Shown: in pieces, positions 6,243 to 15,963 of the stretch
Position numbering within the stretch: the stretch's first letter is position 1
Layout of the letters: the number at the start of each line of letters is the position of its first letter
Virus record (IMG/VR): IMGVR_UViG_3300047557_000717
Coordinates: 1 to 21,947 of that record
DNA length: 21,947 bases
Direction: 5' to 3' (one strand)
Source of the DNA: a virus
Made by a program: the position numbers and the translations under genes
The notes under the pieces: generated by a model
What the model saw: only the letters and a program-made list of their open reading frames with translations
What the model was told of the DNA's origin: nothing
Database searches by the model: none

Positions 6243-7421
6243 CTAAACGCCACCACCCGAGAGGGTGGAGGAAGTGGTGGCGGACTGCCCGGAGAACCGG
6301 GCCCGCTCACGGGACTGCAGACGCTTCGTGCGGTTACCGGCAGCCTGGTCGATACCGAACTCGCCCTTCACCACGTCACGGTCAGTGATCGCCTCGTTGT
6401 CGATAGCGGACAGGCGGCGCGTGGACCGGGCCGTGTCACCGATGTTCGTGAACTGGGCCCGCAGGGTCCGCTCATCACCGAACGTGAGGTCACCGATCTG
6501 CTCCGATAGGTCACGGCCCAAGTCAAGGCCCTGGCCGAGAGCAACGCCGGAGGCGAAGCCTGCGTTGACGCGGCGCTGCACCACCTCAAGGGCAGTCTCT
6601 GGTGCCAGCACGTAGCCGAGCATGTCCGACATGCTCGCCCCATACAGGGACACGAGACTGTTCTTGATGTTCACGTCAGCGTTGTCGATGACCTTCTTCG
6701 CCTGACCGATACGCCCATCCACCTCAGTGGCAGACACATCCCCACCGATCAACTTGGCCAGTTTGTCCCGGCTGAAATAGTCGGACGTAAGTCCGTACTT
6801 CCGCATCGTGGACTTGATCGCATCCTCAGCCGACAGATACTCAGCCTCACTGAGAGCGTTGTAACCATTCTTGATGCGATCTGCGTTACCGGAGAAACGC
6901 ATCTTGTAGGCGTCCGTCTGGCGCAGTTTGGACACGATGATGTTCTCGTTCGTGCCCCACTCACGGACCAGATCGGTCACAGTCGGGATGAGTTCTTCAA
7001 GCCCATACATGGTGAGCAGGCTCGTCAGATAAGCCGAGGCCGACTCACGATCATCCTTCTCGCGGGCCTCACGCTCCCGCCTCTCACGCTCAGTCTCGCC
7101 CGCGTCCTCAACCTTGACCAGTTGGCACGTGTCCGACACTGAGCCGTCAGCATTGACTATGTAGGAGCCCTGCCACTGGAAGCCCTGCGGGGCCGCACCC
7201 TTGACCTCAGAACACGCACGTGCCTGACCCTGGCCCTTGCCGGTATCCGTCACAGGCGGGTTGATAGAAACCCGCCCGTCTTGCCCCATCAGCCAACGGC
7301 CACTCGCGTCCTGATACCAGAAGAAACCAGGCGGTGCTTGATATGGAGGCTGGCTGGGCGTAGGTGCCGGTGTCGGTACAGGCTTAGGGGCTACAGGCTT
7401 CGGTTCTCTCTTCTTAGCCAC
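6243..7421 (-). CDS. Virion-associated protein with Pro-rich N-terminus (392 aa)
   Basis: The start is the GTG at 7421, with AGGGGG upstream and a two-base gap after the preceding stop. Residues 7-31 are Pro/Lys-rich and probably extended. Two short related motifs follow: GFFWYQDASGRWLMGQDGR with VS (32-52) and GFQWQGSYIVNADGSVS (80-96), with Cys at 70 and 99. Residues 107-127 are a highly charged stretch. From 128 on the protein is helical, with a segment near 141-176 (LEELIPTVTDLVREWG...KLRQTDAYKMRF) that resembles a segment of the upstream 413-aa protein. The C-terminus is Ser/Gly-rich. It is probably an internal head or ejection protein by position between the giant protein and the scaffold. 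No enzyme motif is visible. Confidence 0.65.
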   Translation of the reverse strand: MAKKREPKPVAPKPVPTPAPTPSQPPYQAPPGFFWYQDASGRWLMGQDGRVSINPPVTDTGKGQGQARACSEVKGAAPQGFQWQGSYIVNADGSVSDTCQLVKVEDAGETERERREREAREKDDRESASAYLTSLLTMYGLEELIPTVTDLVREWGTNENIIVSKLRQTDAYKMRFSGNADRIKNGYNALSEAEYLSAEDAIKSTMRKYGLTSDYFSRDKLAKLIGGDVSATEVDGRIGQAKKVIDNADVNIKNSLVSLYGASMSDMLGYVLAPETALEVVQRRVNAGFASGVALGQGLDLGRDLSEQIGDLTFGDERTLRAQFTNIGDTARSTRRLSAIDNEAITDRDVVKGEFGIDQAAGNRTKRLQSRERARFSGQSATTSSTLSGGGV

Positions 7422-7423
7422 GC

Positions 7424-8665
7424 CTACCCCCTAAACCCGAAGGAACGCAGGATGCCCTCACCGATATCCGTGTACACACTCATCGCGTTCGTCGTCTTAT
7501 CCCACTCACCCGTGGAACGAACCTCACGCTCAAACTCATACCGGGTCATCGGAGCCGGCTTACCGTCAACACCGCGCCGCTGCATCGCCCGCTGCACAAG
7601 CGGGTCATCGAAACTCACGTCCTCAATGTTCTTCTCAAGCAACTGCGCCATCGTGTCCCGGTAACTCAACGCAATATCGGAAATGTCCCGGCCACGAGCG
7701 AACTCGTCAGCAAACCCGGCATAGTCCACGCTGAACTTCTTGTCCCGATACCACTGCTTCACCTGATCCATCGACATGGTGCCGTCCAGCAACTGATCCA
7801 GCCAACGGTCCACATCACCCTGAGACACGACCAGTCCGTTAGCGCCGAACCACTGCATCAGCATCGTCGTGTACCGGCCACGCTCACCACCGATGACAGT
7901 CTCGGGCTCATCGCCCGTGTCATCCAGACCCGGCTCAGTGCCGGCGTCAGGCTGCTGGCTCGTTTCCCGCCACGACTTGAACCAGTCCCGCGCCTTCCGG
8001 CGCAACGCATCAGGATCATTCTCCTGACCGGCATAAATCAGTTCGATAGCGAGGCGCTGAGCATCAGCATCCGACAGGTTTCCGGCAGCATCCTCACCCA
8101 CGTCACCACGAATGAACTCGGTCAGCGTGGTAACTAGCCGCTCAACACGCTGCTCCCAGTTGTTCTTACCGCCACGCTTGTACCGGTCAAGGTCAGCCGA
8201 AATCTCACTATTCGTCCGCTTGCCGAAATCAGTGTCTTCCAGCAGTTCCTTGAACTTGTTGTAGATGACAGTGGGGTCTTCGGTGATCTTGCCGCGAGCC
8301 AGCATGTCCGACAGACGACGGAACACATCCCGCAACTCCGGATACGCCTGGATAAGCGCCATGCTGAAACCCGAGTCAGCAACAATCTCCCTGACCGTAG
8401 CCTCATCAGCGACATACACCTCGTCATAAGCCTTCTTGGCTTCCTTACGGGTGTACTCCTTGCGCACCGCCTCATAGAAGAGTTTGCGCTTGGCCGCAGT
8501 CTTTAGATCGTCCTCGTTGTACCCGTACTTCTGCAGAAGCCGCTTGCGCTCAGCCTCATCATTCAGTACGTCAGGAACACCGTCTCCGTCACGATCCCAC
8601 TTAGGTCCCTCATTTGTGGTGCCACTCGCGGCACCACGGCCTGCGCCGAAAGGGGGGCTAGCCAC
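7424..8665 (-). CDS. Helical virion-associated protein with Ca-loop-like motif (413 aa)
   Basis: The start is taken as the GTG at 8665, which overlaps the previous stop as GTGGCTAG, exactly like the junction of the upstream pair (GTGGCTAA). A GTG three codons earlier (8674) is possible, but the SD (AGGAGAGG) would then be too close. Residues 24-32 read DRDGDGVPD, an EF-hand or thrombospondin-type calcium loop pattern. Most of the rest is charged and helical, including AYPELRDVFRRLSDMLARGK (about 107-126) and a long Lys/Glu region. The end (MTRYEFEREVRSTGEWDKTT) repeats the pattern of a short domain near a virion-protein C-terminus. No catalytic motif is seen. It is probably part of an internal or ejection complex with its neighbours, by position. 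Confidence 0.65.
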   Translation of the reverse strand: MASPPFGAGRGAASGTTNEGPKWDRDGDGVPDVLNDEAERKRLLQKYGYNEDDLKTAAKRKLFYEAVRKEYTRKEAKKAYDEVYVADEATVREIVADSGFSMALIQAYPELRDVFRRLSDMLARGKITEDPTVIYNKFKELLEDTDFGKRTNSEISADLDRYKRGGKNNWEQRVERLVTTLTEFIRGDVGEDAAGNLSDADAQRLAIELIYAGQENDPDALRRKARDWFKSWRETSQQPDAGTEPGLDDTGDEPETVIGGERGRYTTMLMQWFGANGLVVSQGDVDRWLDQLLDGTMSMDQVKQWYRDKKFSVDYAGFADEFARGRDISDIALSYRDTMAQLLEKNIEDVSFDDPLVQRAMQRRGVDGKPAPMTRYEFEREVRSTGEWDKTTNAMSVYTDIGEGILRSFGFRG

Positions 8666-9554
8666 GGAACACACCCCTCTCCTGCAGGTAGCGACTCATC
8701 AAGTCCACAGCCTGCGAACCGATCGTCTGCTCGTTGAAGTCCTTAGCGGTACGCAACTGCTCCTGCAGCAAAGCCGTGCGGCCCTCAGCACCCAGGCCAC
8801 CCTCCACCACCTGCACCGGGTTGCCCTTGTCATCGACATCCATGCGCACCGTCTGCGGGCTAGACATTTCCAGTTCATTCAATGCCTGGTAGTACCGCTT
8901 GAACTCGCGGTCTGACACGGTGCGGCCCAGCATCTGCACCGCCAACTGGTTGATCACGGCACGAGCATCCTCAGGGTTCGTCAGGTTGACCGAGCCAACT
9001 GAGGCACCGCCGTACCCGCCACCACCGTAGGAGTAGCCGCCGCCACCGCTAGAGCCGTCGTCACCGATTGACACCTTGCCATCAGCCAAGTCCATGAGCA
9101 GCAGGTCAGTGGGGGACACGTTCCTGCCAAACCCTGACTCGTAAGCGGAACGCTGAGCGTACTCATCCCACACCGAGTTGACGTTGGACAGTCCGCCACG
9201 TGCACGAGCCACCGAATCAAACAACTCCCACTGCCAGCGCGGCAGCGTATTCACATAGTTGCCGTCAGTAGCGTTCGTGACCGGCACATAGTGGTAATAC
9301 TGGGAGTAGTACGTGTACATGCCCGGCTGAGCAGCACCCTTGGGCCAGGTGCGCAGCACCTCACCCATCGGAGTGCCGATAGCCACCTGGCCACGGTTAG
9401 CCCCGGCGCTCTGCGTAGACGTGGGCGTATAACCGCCACCTACGGGGCCGTAAGTGGACGCCACCTGACGGTTCTGCCCAGCCGCTAGAGCCTGCCGGTA
9501 AGCAGACTGCCCTGCCGTGCGGTCACGGCCAGTGGGAATCGGATCGTTAGCCAC
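8658..9554 (-). CDS. Gly-rich virion-associated protein (298 aa)
   Basis: The GTG start at 9554 overlaps the giant gene's stop by eight bases (GTGGCTAA) and has GGAGG six bases upstream. The N-terminal 55 residues are Ala/Gln/Thr-rich. A Tyr/Trp-rich segment follows (MYTYYSQYYHYV at 79-90, PRWQWELFDSV). Residues 168-186 are almost pure Gly/Tyr/Ser, a flexible linker. After it comes a helical domain, LTNPEDARAVINQLAVQMLG, then RTVSDREFKRYYQALNELE (191-229). I recall that pattern, an 'LGR..sd.E...y...LN..E' helix pair, from other phage structural proteins. The family has no assigned function. It is likely a minor virion protein made together with the giant protein. Confidence 0.65.
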   Translation of the reverse strand: MANDPIPTGRDRTAGQSAYRQALAAGQNRQVASTYGPVGGGYTPTSTQSAGANRGQVAIGTPMGEVLRTWPKGAAQPGMYTYYSQYYHYVPVTNATDGNYVNTLPRWQWELFDSVARARGGLSNVNSVWDEYAQRSAYESGFGRNVSPTDLLLMDLADGKVSIGDDGSSGGGGYSYGGGGYGGASVGSVNLTNPEDARAVINQLAVQMLGRTVSDREFKRYYQALNELEMSSPQTVRMDVDDKGNPVQVVEGGLGAEGRTALLQEQLRTAKDFNEQTIGSQAVDLMSRYLQERGVFRG

Positions 9555-12500
9555 CGATTTCCTCCAAAGTCCAGCCCGTAGACAGGGCCTTGGTCAACGT
9601 GTAGGCAAGAGTGTTCGCCGTGTCACGGTCAATCGTCTGCAGGTCACCCATCCACACGCTCACCGCGTTCTCCCAGGCATCCTTGATCGGTGCCGACTCA
9701 TCCGAGTAGGAAGCGTTCGGATCACTGCGGACACGGCTCATGTCAGCCGAAGCATCCAGATACGACTGGATCAGGCCCATAGCCTCCTGCGCCTTCGCGT
9801 TCCCACGCTGGCTCAGCACTGTCGCAGCCTGCACAATCTGATCCGCGTCAGCGTTCCAATTGTCCCGGTTGTTCCGCTCACCAATATTCAAGCGATCCTC
9901 AAGACCGGGGAACTGCTCAAACAGGACACGCTTCGCCTGAGCGAAAGCCTCCTCAGCGACCGTGTACTGCGGATTCGCCGAACCATCCGGCAGGTACTTC
10001 GGCATGTTGGCCGTGTCCTGCTCAAACTGGGACCTATTCAGAATGTACTGCTGGTAGCCATGCACGTTCACAAGTTCCGTACCGAAGTTCTCAAGGGACT
10101 TGAACTGGCCGGCATTGAACATCTGCATGGCCTTGTACGACTTGTACGATTCTTCACCCGTGTTAGGGGCAAACATGGTCACACCCACCGGGGACGTTTC
10201 CCACAGGTCTTTGTTCTCCCGCAGGAACTCCACATTCCCCGACAGCGGTTCGATGTAGCCGTACTCCGAGCCCTTGCGGCGTGTCACCACGAAAGCCGCT
10301 GACTGCGGGTTGCCCTGCACCCACGAAATGTAGGCATCCTCCCAGGTGCGACCGTTCTCCGTCGATGACCGGATGGCATCCCGCAGGGCCGGCACAATCG
10401 ACTCCCAGGCTGCCTCACGGGCAGCCAGCGTCAGATTGTCGTCCATGTACTGCGGGCTAGACGGAGCGGCCAAGCCAAACAGCAGGGACAGTGCAGCCAC
10501 GTTGATGGTGTGCCGGTCAAGGTCGGCAAGGAACTTCTGAGCCGAAGTTCCGTCCACCCACTCCTCGCCCGTAGGGGCCAGGCCGGAAGCCGCCATCATC
10601 ATAAATGTCTTCATGGCGATCTTGTTGCCGAACGTGCCCGGGGGCTGCCCGCCATAGATCGTGCCGCCGAGGGCGATCAGTTTCTTGAAGTTCGCTGGCA
10701 GCACCGAGTACAGGCTGGAAGCAAACTGTCCACCGATACCGGTGTACGCGGACTCCGTGGTCGTATCAGCCGAAATGTCACCAAAAACATTTGACTCAAT
10801 CGTCTTAGCCGTGTCTTCCGACACCTGCGCCCACTCCGGCAGATTCAAGAACTCCGTGAACACCGGCAGTGAACGAATCAGCGGCTGCAACGACACTGCC
10901 GCCCACGGGCTAGACAGGGTGGGAATCCACTGCTCCGGGTCCGCCGAGGGGCTGATCCACTGCACGTTGCCACCGAACGCCATCGGCAGTTCCGCGAATT
11001 TCGCATCCACGCCGATAGCAGCCAGGTGCGTGATAGCCGCACGAGTGAACGGGTACATGAAGTACGAGTTCCCGTACTGATCCTGATGCACGAAGCCGAA
11101 GTCTTGACTGGCCTGCCACGCCAACGTGGCCTTCCAGTAGGCAACCGGGTCATTCTTGCCGACACGGATCAGGCGGCGACCGAAGTCCTCCACTGCCCGG
11201 TAGTAGCGGGCAATATTGCGAACATGCCACGCCAACTGTGAACGCACCGCAGGGTTGTCCACGTAGGACATTGTGAGGTTGTAGGCACGCTCAGCAGCCA
11301 TATCCGTAATCATCCGGTCAGCCTGAGACTCACCGAAAATCTTGGCGTACCTGAGGCGCAGCGGCTCCAACTGGTAGGCGGCATCAAGGTAGTTGCCGTA
11401 CCACAGGGGCTCACGGGTCATGCGCGCAAGCGAGCGGCCCATCGTTTCCCACGCCCAGTTCGTGAACCGCTCGTAACCTCCGGCCGTCGCGGGCAGTAGG
11501 GCAGGCTCACCCCGAAACACAAGAATCGACTCGGGTGCCTCAAAGGTTCCGTCCATGAAGTCCATGTCGTGCACCACAGAACGCTCACTGGCGTCATCCC
11601 AAACACGGAAGTACGGTGCGCCCTTGTCGTCCGTAGCCCGAAGCGCGGTCCACAGGTTCTCATTCCAGGCACCACGGCGTGTCGTGAACGTGGCAGCCAT
11701 ATCCATGAGCATGTCTTCCACGAACTTCAACTCGCCGTCCGTCTGCATCTTGCGGAACCGCGAAGCAAACATGGGCCACTCACGGCCACGCTTCGCCTCG
11801 TTCAGCACCTGCTCAGCGATAGCCCGCATCGCGGCGTTGTCCGACGAGCCTACCGCATTGTAGGCAAGCCAGAACTCCGGAAGTTTCTCCAACGCAGCCT
11901 GACCCAGCCGGCCATTTCCCACAATAAACTGCAGGTGCTGCATCATCGCCCGAGCCTGGGCCTCATTCAGCCGGCCAATTCCGGTGCGCTCCGTGGTGTA
12001 CGCGCTATCAAAGAAGATGCGCCGATACACTTCACCCTCAATGAGCGTGAAGTCACCCATGTCATCGACAGTCGGGAACGTACCGTCCGACAGGTGCCGA
12101 GAAGTCTCAGCCGCGTTATCGCGGTAGATTGTCCCGTACTCAGACTTGAGTAGGCGTTCGGTAGCGGACATGGCCTGCTGCTGCCGGGCTGACAAGTCCT
12201 CAATGGACGCGCCACGGCGCAGCCGGATCGGGATACCCCGAAGTTCCGGGTCATTCACCAACACCAGTTTGTTCCGCAGGATCGCCGTCACCTGCAGGTC
12301 AGCCACAGCCTCACGGCCCGCCTCAGCGGCCAGTAGCCGCTCCTGCCGGGACGTAGTAGGCACCAGCCACTGCGAGAACCGAGAAATCATGTTGTCGTTC
12401 ACGCGGCCCGTCACCGCGTCACGGGACACCCGATCAGACAGGCGCACAAACGAGGTGCGAACGAAACCAAGTTTCTGGTTCCGACCGAGAACCTGGCGCT

Positions 12501-15500
12501 TCTCAAGGGCAGCCAGCACATTCGATGCTCGTGTAAGTTTCTGCTCAGCGCGACGCAGGTCACGCTGGCTGGACTCGCCGTTAGCGAACTTGATCTGCTC
12601 CGCATCGAACTCTTCGCGGGCAGTCTTCTTGTCCAGAACCGCAGCACGCATCTTCTGATCGTCACGTGCGGTAGCCTCACGAACCGCCTGACTGACCTTG
12701 CGGCCACGGTAGAAATTTCCCACCGTTCCGCCCGTGAGGGCATAAAGGCCCACGTCTTCCACGCCGTTACGCAACTGGAAGCGCGGACCACCCAGGGTGC
12801 CGAGCACCCACGCATCCACAATCAGGGAAGACAGGTTGTTGTTGAACAGAAGCATGTTCAACATGGACTTGCGGGCCGTGTACCGATCCAGGGCCGGGAA
12901 GTTCGGCATCCACGCCCGGTCACTGGTCTGCCCGTAATACTGGGCAGACGACAACTCGCCACCATTGTGCATTGACGGCGACACGTAAGTGCGCAGAGGA
13001 CCGCCAGGCTGGCGTGCGATCTTCTCTAGGCGGCGTGAAATCGTGGCCACCGACTCCACAAGGGGAATCTCCTGGCCTGCAGCCTGAGCAGCCTGAGCGG
13101 CAGCCCGCTGCTCTGCGTGAATCCGGTTTGCCTCACGGCTAATGTCCTGCATGACACCGCCATGCCGGGCAATAGATATCGGTGCATGTAACTCACGGGA
13201 AGCAATACCCGTGACTCGCTCCAACACCTTGGCCTCTTCCTCCGGGGCCACAAGGTGCATGCCAGTGGCACGCAGCATGCTGCGCACGATGCCGCCGTAG
13301 GCCACCATGCGGGCACCCTCAGGTGCGGTCATCCAGAAGTCACGGAACAGTGAGGCGGCGGCAGAGTCCACGCCACCCCAGCGCATGATCTGATAGATCG
13401 TGGCCGCACCGGAAGCGTCAGCCGTGGGCATGCCGAAACGCGAATCCGGCAACTGGGCACCCAGCCGGGACCACCGATCCAGCCGGGCCGCAATCGCCTC
13501 ACTAAACGTCAGGTCACCCCTGCCGAAGTACCAACCCTTGCGGCGGAAGCCTTTACGGTTCGTGCCCAGGAACGCCGTGGTCTTCTCACGAGTGTTGTAG
13601 CCCGTGACGAAACGATCAAGGAAGCGAGCCACGAGAGTACGTCGGCCACCCTGATCCATCTTGGTGAAATCGCTCAGACGGTAGCCGATGAGGTTCGCTG
13701 TCTCCTCGTTGCCGAGGGCCGTGAACACGGCATCAGCACGCTCGTCACCGGACATGGTTCGCCACTCGGGCGCGATGTCGTCCAGCAGCAACTCAATGCG
13801 GCGAGAACTAGCAGACCGAACGGGCGCGGCTACTGTGCCTAGGATGCTGCCGGCGAGGCGACCGAACGACTCAGATGCCCAACTCATGTGCGGCATCATC
13901 ATCACGCGCTTCGCGCCCTGAGCCACAGCGAACTGCTGATCCTGAGCCTGAGCCGCGTCGTACACGCGCACCGGATCAGGACGGCCAGCGCGGGCAGCAC
14001 GAGCCGCGTCACGGCGGGCCTGCGGGGTGTACTGGCTTAGGAACTCCATACCCTCACGGGTCGGGTCAATCCTGGGAAACGCCACGGGCCTACCGTTGGC
14101 CAGTTTCTCCGCAACCTCAAGATCGTCGTAGAAGCGTGCCCACTGCTCAGCCGTGTACAAATTGTGCTTACGCCCGATAGACGCAAGTTTGTCCGTGCCA
14201 AACGGTGACTCGCGCTTCACGAACCTGTTGAGTCTGCGCTGCGCGTCCACCATCGCTTTAGCGTTGGCACCCTCACGGGCGTCATCAACTGCCTTGAGCG
14301 CCTGCCCGAAGGACTCGTACCACCGGCTCACTGACTTGTCGCCACGGATCGCTGCAGAAACGCTGCCACCGAAACGGCGAGAATTGAGCCCCCAGCGGAG
14401 AGCCTGCACCGCCTTCGTAACCTTGCTTCCCCATACCAACGGATCGAACACGAACCACGACAGCACGTTCTGGCCATCACGAACGGTGGAAAAGATCAGG
14501 TTGTTGATGTCGCTATCAGGGTCGGCGTCAAGCCCGAATGTTTGAGCAAACAGGTTGCCCCAGTTGCCCTGATCGGCTGCAGCAACCTGCACGTACAGGG
14601 ACGCCGCCGTGCGGTCTCCACCCGTGTCGGTGCCGTTGATCATCTGGTTGATGAACGCTTGAGCATTAGGGTCGGACTCCCAGCGACGCAGGAAGTTCTG
14701 CATCGCGTTCTCATCCTCCGACTGTGTGGCCAAGTAGTAGTCCACAGCCAAGTCAGTGGCGAAGTCGCCGTACTCCTCGCGCAGTTCTTCAATGCGCACA
14801 GGATTCAATGTGCCCGGAGCGGTAGCCGACCACAGTGCACCCAGGTACTCGGGCAGCCCACTGAGGCCCTTGTCGCTCACGACATCAGCAAAACTGATGC
14901 CCTCCGAAGCGGTGAGCGTTTGGTCAATGAGGCCGCGCATGCCAATGTTCTGTGCGCGAGCAAGGTGCGTCACCTGCTCAAGCGGCCACAGCAAGCCATC
15001 CAGAATGAAGTTGAAGCCCGCAACAATAGGGCTCTCACCTTCACCCTCCACAGGCGAAGCAGGCACGGCAACCGCGCCGGGGCTCTCACCGCGCACCACG
15101 TCGGGGGTGCCACTGCGAGTACCTGCCGCACCGCGCCGCTCAGCAGCCTGACGGGACGCATCCATGTACTGCTTGCGCTCCTCATCCAGCAGCGCCGACA
15201 CGAGGATGCGCTGACGAGGGGGAAGGATCGCCACGATCTGCGCTGCCTTGTACTGCAGGCCCATCGTGAGAAGTTCCGCCACGGTCTGCGACGTACGCTT
15301 TGCGTAGAACACCTCAGTGGCGTTGGCGACATCGCTGACCGTCATGCCCTCTTCGGCCAAGGCCGACAGGGCACTAGGGGCATTTTTCGCCAGCCACGCC
15401 ACCTGCTCCCAGTAGCCCTTCGGGCCACCAATGCCACCCCAGTTCGGGTAACGCCCCGGAGTGGCAGAGTCATAACCGGCTGCAGCGTCCTCAGCGGAAC

Positions 15501-15963
15501 GGCGTGTCTCACCGGAATAGTAGGCACGCTCCGTGGCCGACAACTGATCCGGCACCACCATGCCGTCCTCAGTGCGCGTGCCATTCAGCAACCCCTGCAG
15601 GAACTGGGCGCGACGCTCAGCCGAATCAGCAAGAGCCAAGCCGTTAGGGCCATACGAGCCCAGCATGCTCGCTGCACGCTGCGCCTCACGCTGACGCTGC
15701 TCAATGCGATCCACTGTGGACAGGTTCATTGTCCACGGGTCCGAGTACACCATCGGTGTCAGGGAACGCGGAACCCAGCGGGCAGGGGCAGCAGTGAACG
15801 ATCCACCCGGGGTGAACACCGGGTCAACAGACGCGGTGGGGTTCTCCATGCTGGAAACAGCGTTGATGTTGCCCACCACGCCAGCAGTGGAAGAACCCGT
15901 CATGTACGCGGGCGGATTCTTCGACTCCTGATTGGCGCGTTCGCGCCTCGTGTATTCAGCCAC
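9547..15963 (-). CDS. Giant internal virion / DNA-ejection protein candidate (2138 aa)
   Basis: This is one uninterrupted frame covering about 29% of the window. The GTG start shares one base with the previous stop (TAGTG). The N-terminus is Ser/Thr/Pro-rich. Roughly residues 270-315 are a Pro/Ala/Gly/Glu low-complexity linker, followed by a hydrophobic helix (FNFILDGLLWPLEQVTHLAR). Residues about 1090-1160 are a charged predicted coiled coil (REEFDAEQIKFANG and flanks). Around 1575-1750 is a well-ordered aromatic region, including AWHVRNIARYYRAVEDFGRR and later FGGNVQWISPSADPEQWIP, that resembles regions I recall in very large phage head proteins. I see no Walker A, no polymerase motif and no clear muramidase motif. 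The size, the helical make-up and the neighbours suggest a T7-gp16-like ejection role, but this is inference. Confidence 0.75.
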   Translation of the reverse strand: MAEYTRRERANQESKNPPAYMTGSSTAGVVGNINAVSSMENPTASVDPVFTPGGSFTAAPARWVPRSLTPMVYSDPWTMNLSTVDRIEQRQREAQRAASMLGSYGPNGLALADSAERRAQFLQGLLNGTRTEDGMVVPDQLSATERAYYSGETRRSAEDAAAGYDSATPGRYPNWGGIGGPKGYWEQVAWLAKNAPSALSALAEEGMTVSDVANATEVFYAKRTSQTVAELLTMGLQYKAAQIVAILPPRQRILVSALLDEERKQYMDASRQAAERRGAAGTRSGTPDVVRGESPGAVAVPASPVEGEGESPIVAGFNFILDGLLWPLEQVTHLARAQNIGMRGLIDQTLTASEGISFADVVSDKGLSGLPEYLGALWSATAPGTLNPVRIEELREEYGDFATDLAVDYYLATQSEDENAMQNFLRRWESDPNAQAFINQMINGTDTGGDRTAASLYVQVAAADQGNWGNLFAQTFGLDADPDSDINNLIFSTVRDGQNVLSWFVFDPLVWGSKVTKAVQALRWGLNSRRFGGSVSAAIRGDKSVSRWYESFGQALKAVDDAREGANAKAMVDAQRRLNRFVKRESPFGTDKLASIGRKHNLYTAEQWARFYDDLEVAEKLANGRPVAFPRIDPTREGMEFLSQYTPQARRDAARAARAGRPDPVRVYDAAQAQDQQFAVAQGAKRVMMMPHMSWASESFGRLAGSILGTVAAPVRSASSRRIELLLDDIAPEWRTMSGDERADAVFTALGNEETANLIGYRLSDFTKMDQGGRRTLVARFLDRFVTGYNTREKTTAFLGTNRKGFRRKGWYFGRGDLTFSEAIAARLDRWSRLGAQLPDSRFGMPTADASGAATIYQIMRWGGVDSAAASLFRDFWMTAPEGARMVAYGGIVRSMLRATGMHLVAPEEEAKVLERVTGIASRELHAPISIARHGGVMQDISREANRIHAEQRAAAQAAQAAGQEIPLVESVATISRRLEKIARQPGGPLRTYVSPSMHNGGELSSAQYYGQTSDRAWMPNFPALDRYTARKSMLNMLLFNNNLSSLIVDAWVLGTLGGPRFQLRNGVEDVGLYALTGGTVGNFYRGRKVSQAVREATARDDQKMRAAVLDKKTAREEFDAEQIKFANGESSQRDLRRAEQKLTRASNVLAALEKRQVLGRNQKLGFVRTSFVRLSDRVSRDAVTGRVNDNMISRFSQWLVPTTSRQERLLAAEAGREAVADLQVTAILRNKLVLVNDPELRGIPIRLRRGASIEDLSARQQQAMSATERLLKSEYGTIYRDNAAETSRHLSDGTFPTVDDMGDFTLIEGEVYRRIFFDSAYTTERTGIGRLNEAQARAMMQHLQFIVGNGRLGQAALEKLPEFWLAYNAVGSSDNAAMRAIAEQVLNEAKRGREWPMFASRFRKMQTDGELKFVEDMLMDMAATFTTRRGAWNENLWTALRATDDKGAPYFRVWDDASERSVVHDMDFMDGTFEAPESILVFRGEPALLPATAGGYERFTNWAWETMGRSLARMTREPLWYGNYLDAAYQLEPLRLRYAKIFGESQADRMITDMAAERAYNLTMSYVDNPAVRSQLAWHVRNIARYYRAVEDFGRRLIRVGKNDPVAYWKATLAWQASQDFGFVHQDQYGNSYFMYPFTRAAITHLAAIGVDAKFAELPMAFGGNVQWISPSADPEQWIPTLSSPWAAVSLQPLIRSLPVFTEFLNLPEWAQVSEDTAKTIESNVFGDISADTTTESAYTGIGGQFASSLYSVLPANFKKLIALGGTIYGGQPPGTFGNKIAMKTFMMMAASGLAPTGEEWVDGTSAQKFLADLDRHTINVAALSLLFGLAAPSSPQYMDDNLTLAAREAAWESIVPALRDAIRSSTENGRTWEDAYISWVQGNPQSAAFVVTRRKGSEYGYIEPLSGNVEFLRENKDLWETSPVGVTMFAPNTGEESYKSYKAMQMFNAGQFKSLENFGTELVNVHGYQQYILNRSQFEQDTANMPKYLPDGSANPQYTVAEEAFAQAKRVLFEQFPGLEDRLNIGERNNRDNWNADADQIVQAATVLSQRGNAKAQEAMGLIQSYLDASADMSRVRSDPNASYSDESAPIKDAWENAVSVWMGDLQTIDRDTANTLAYTLTKALSTGWTLEEIGG

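Noticed and set aside
9517-10302. 261-codon plus-strand open frame
   Set aside because: Antisense shadow of the end of the giant gene, with composition typical of a shadow frame.
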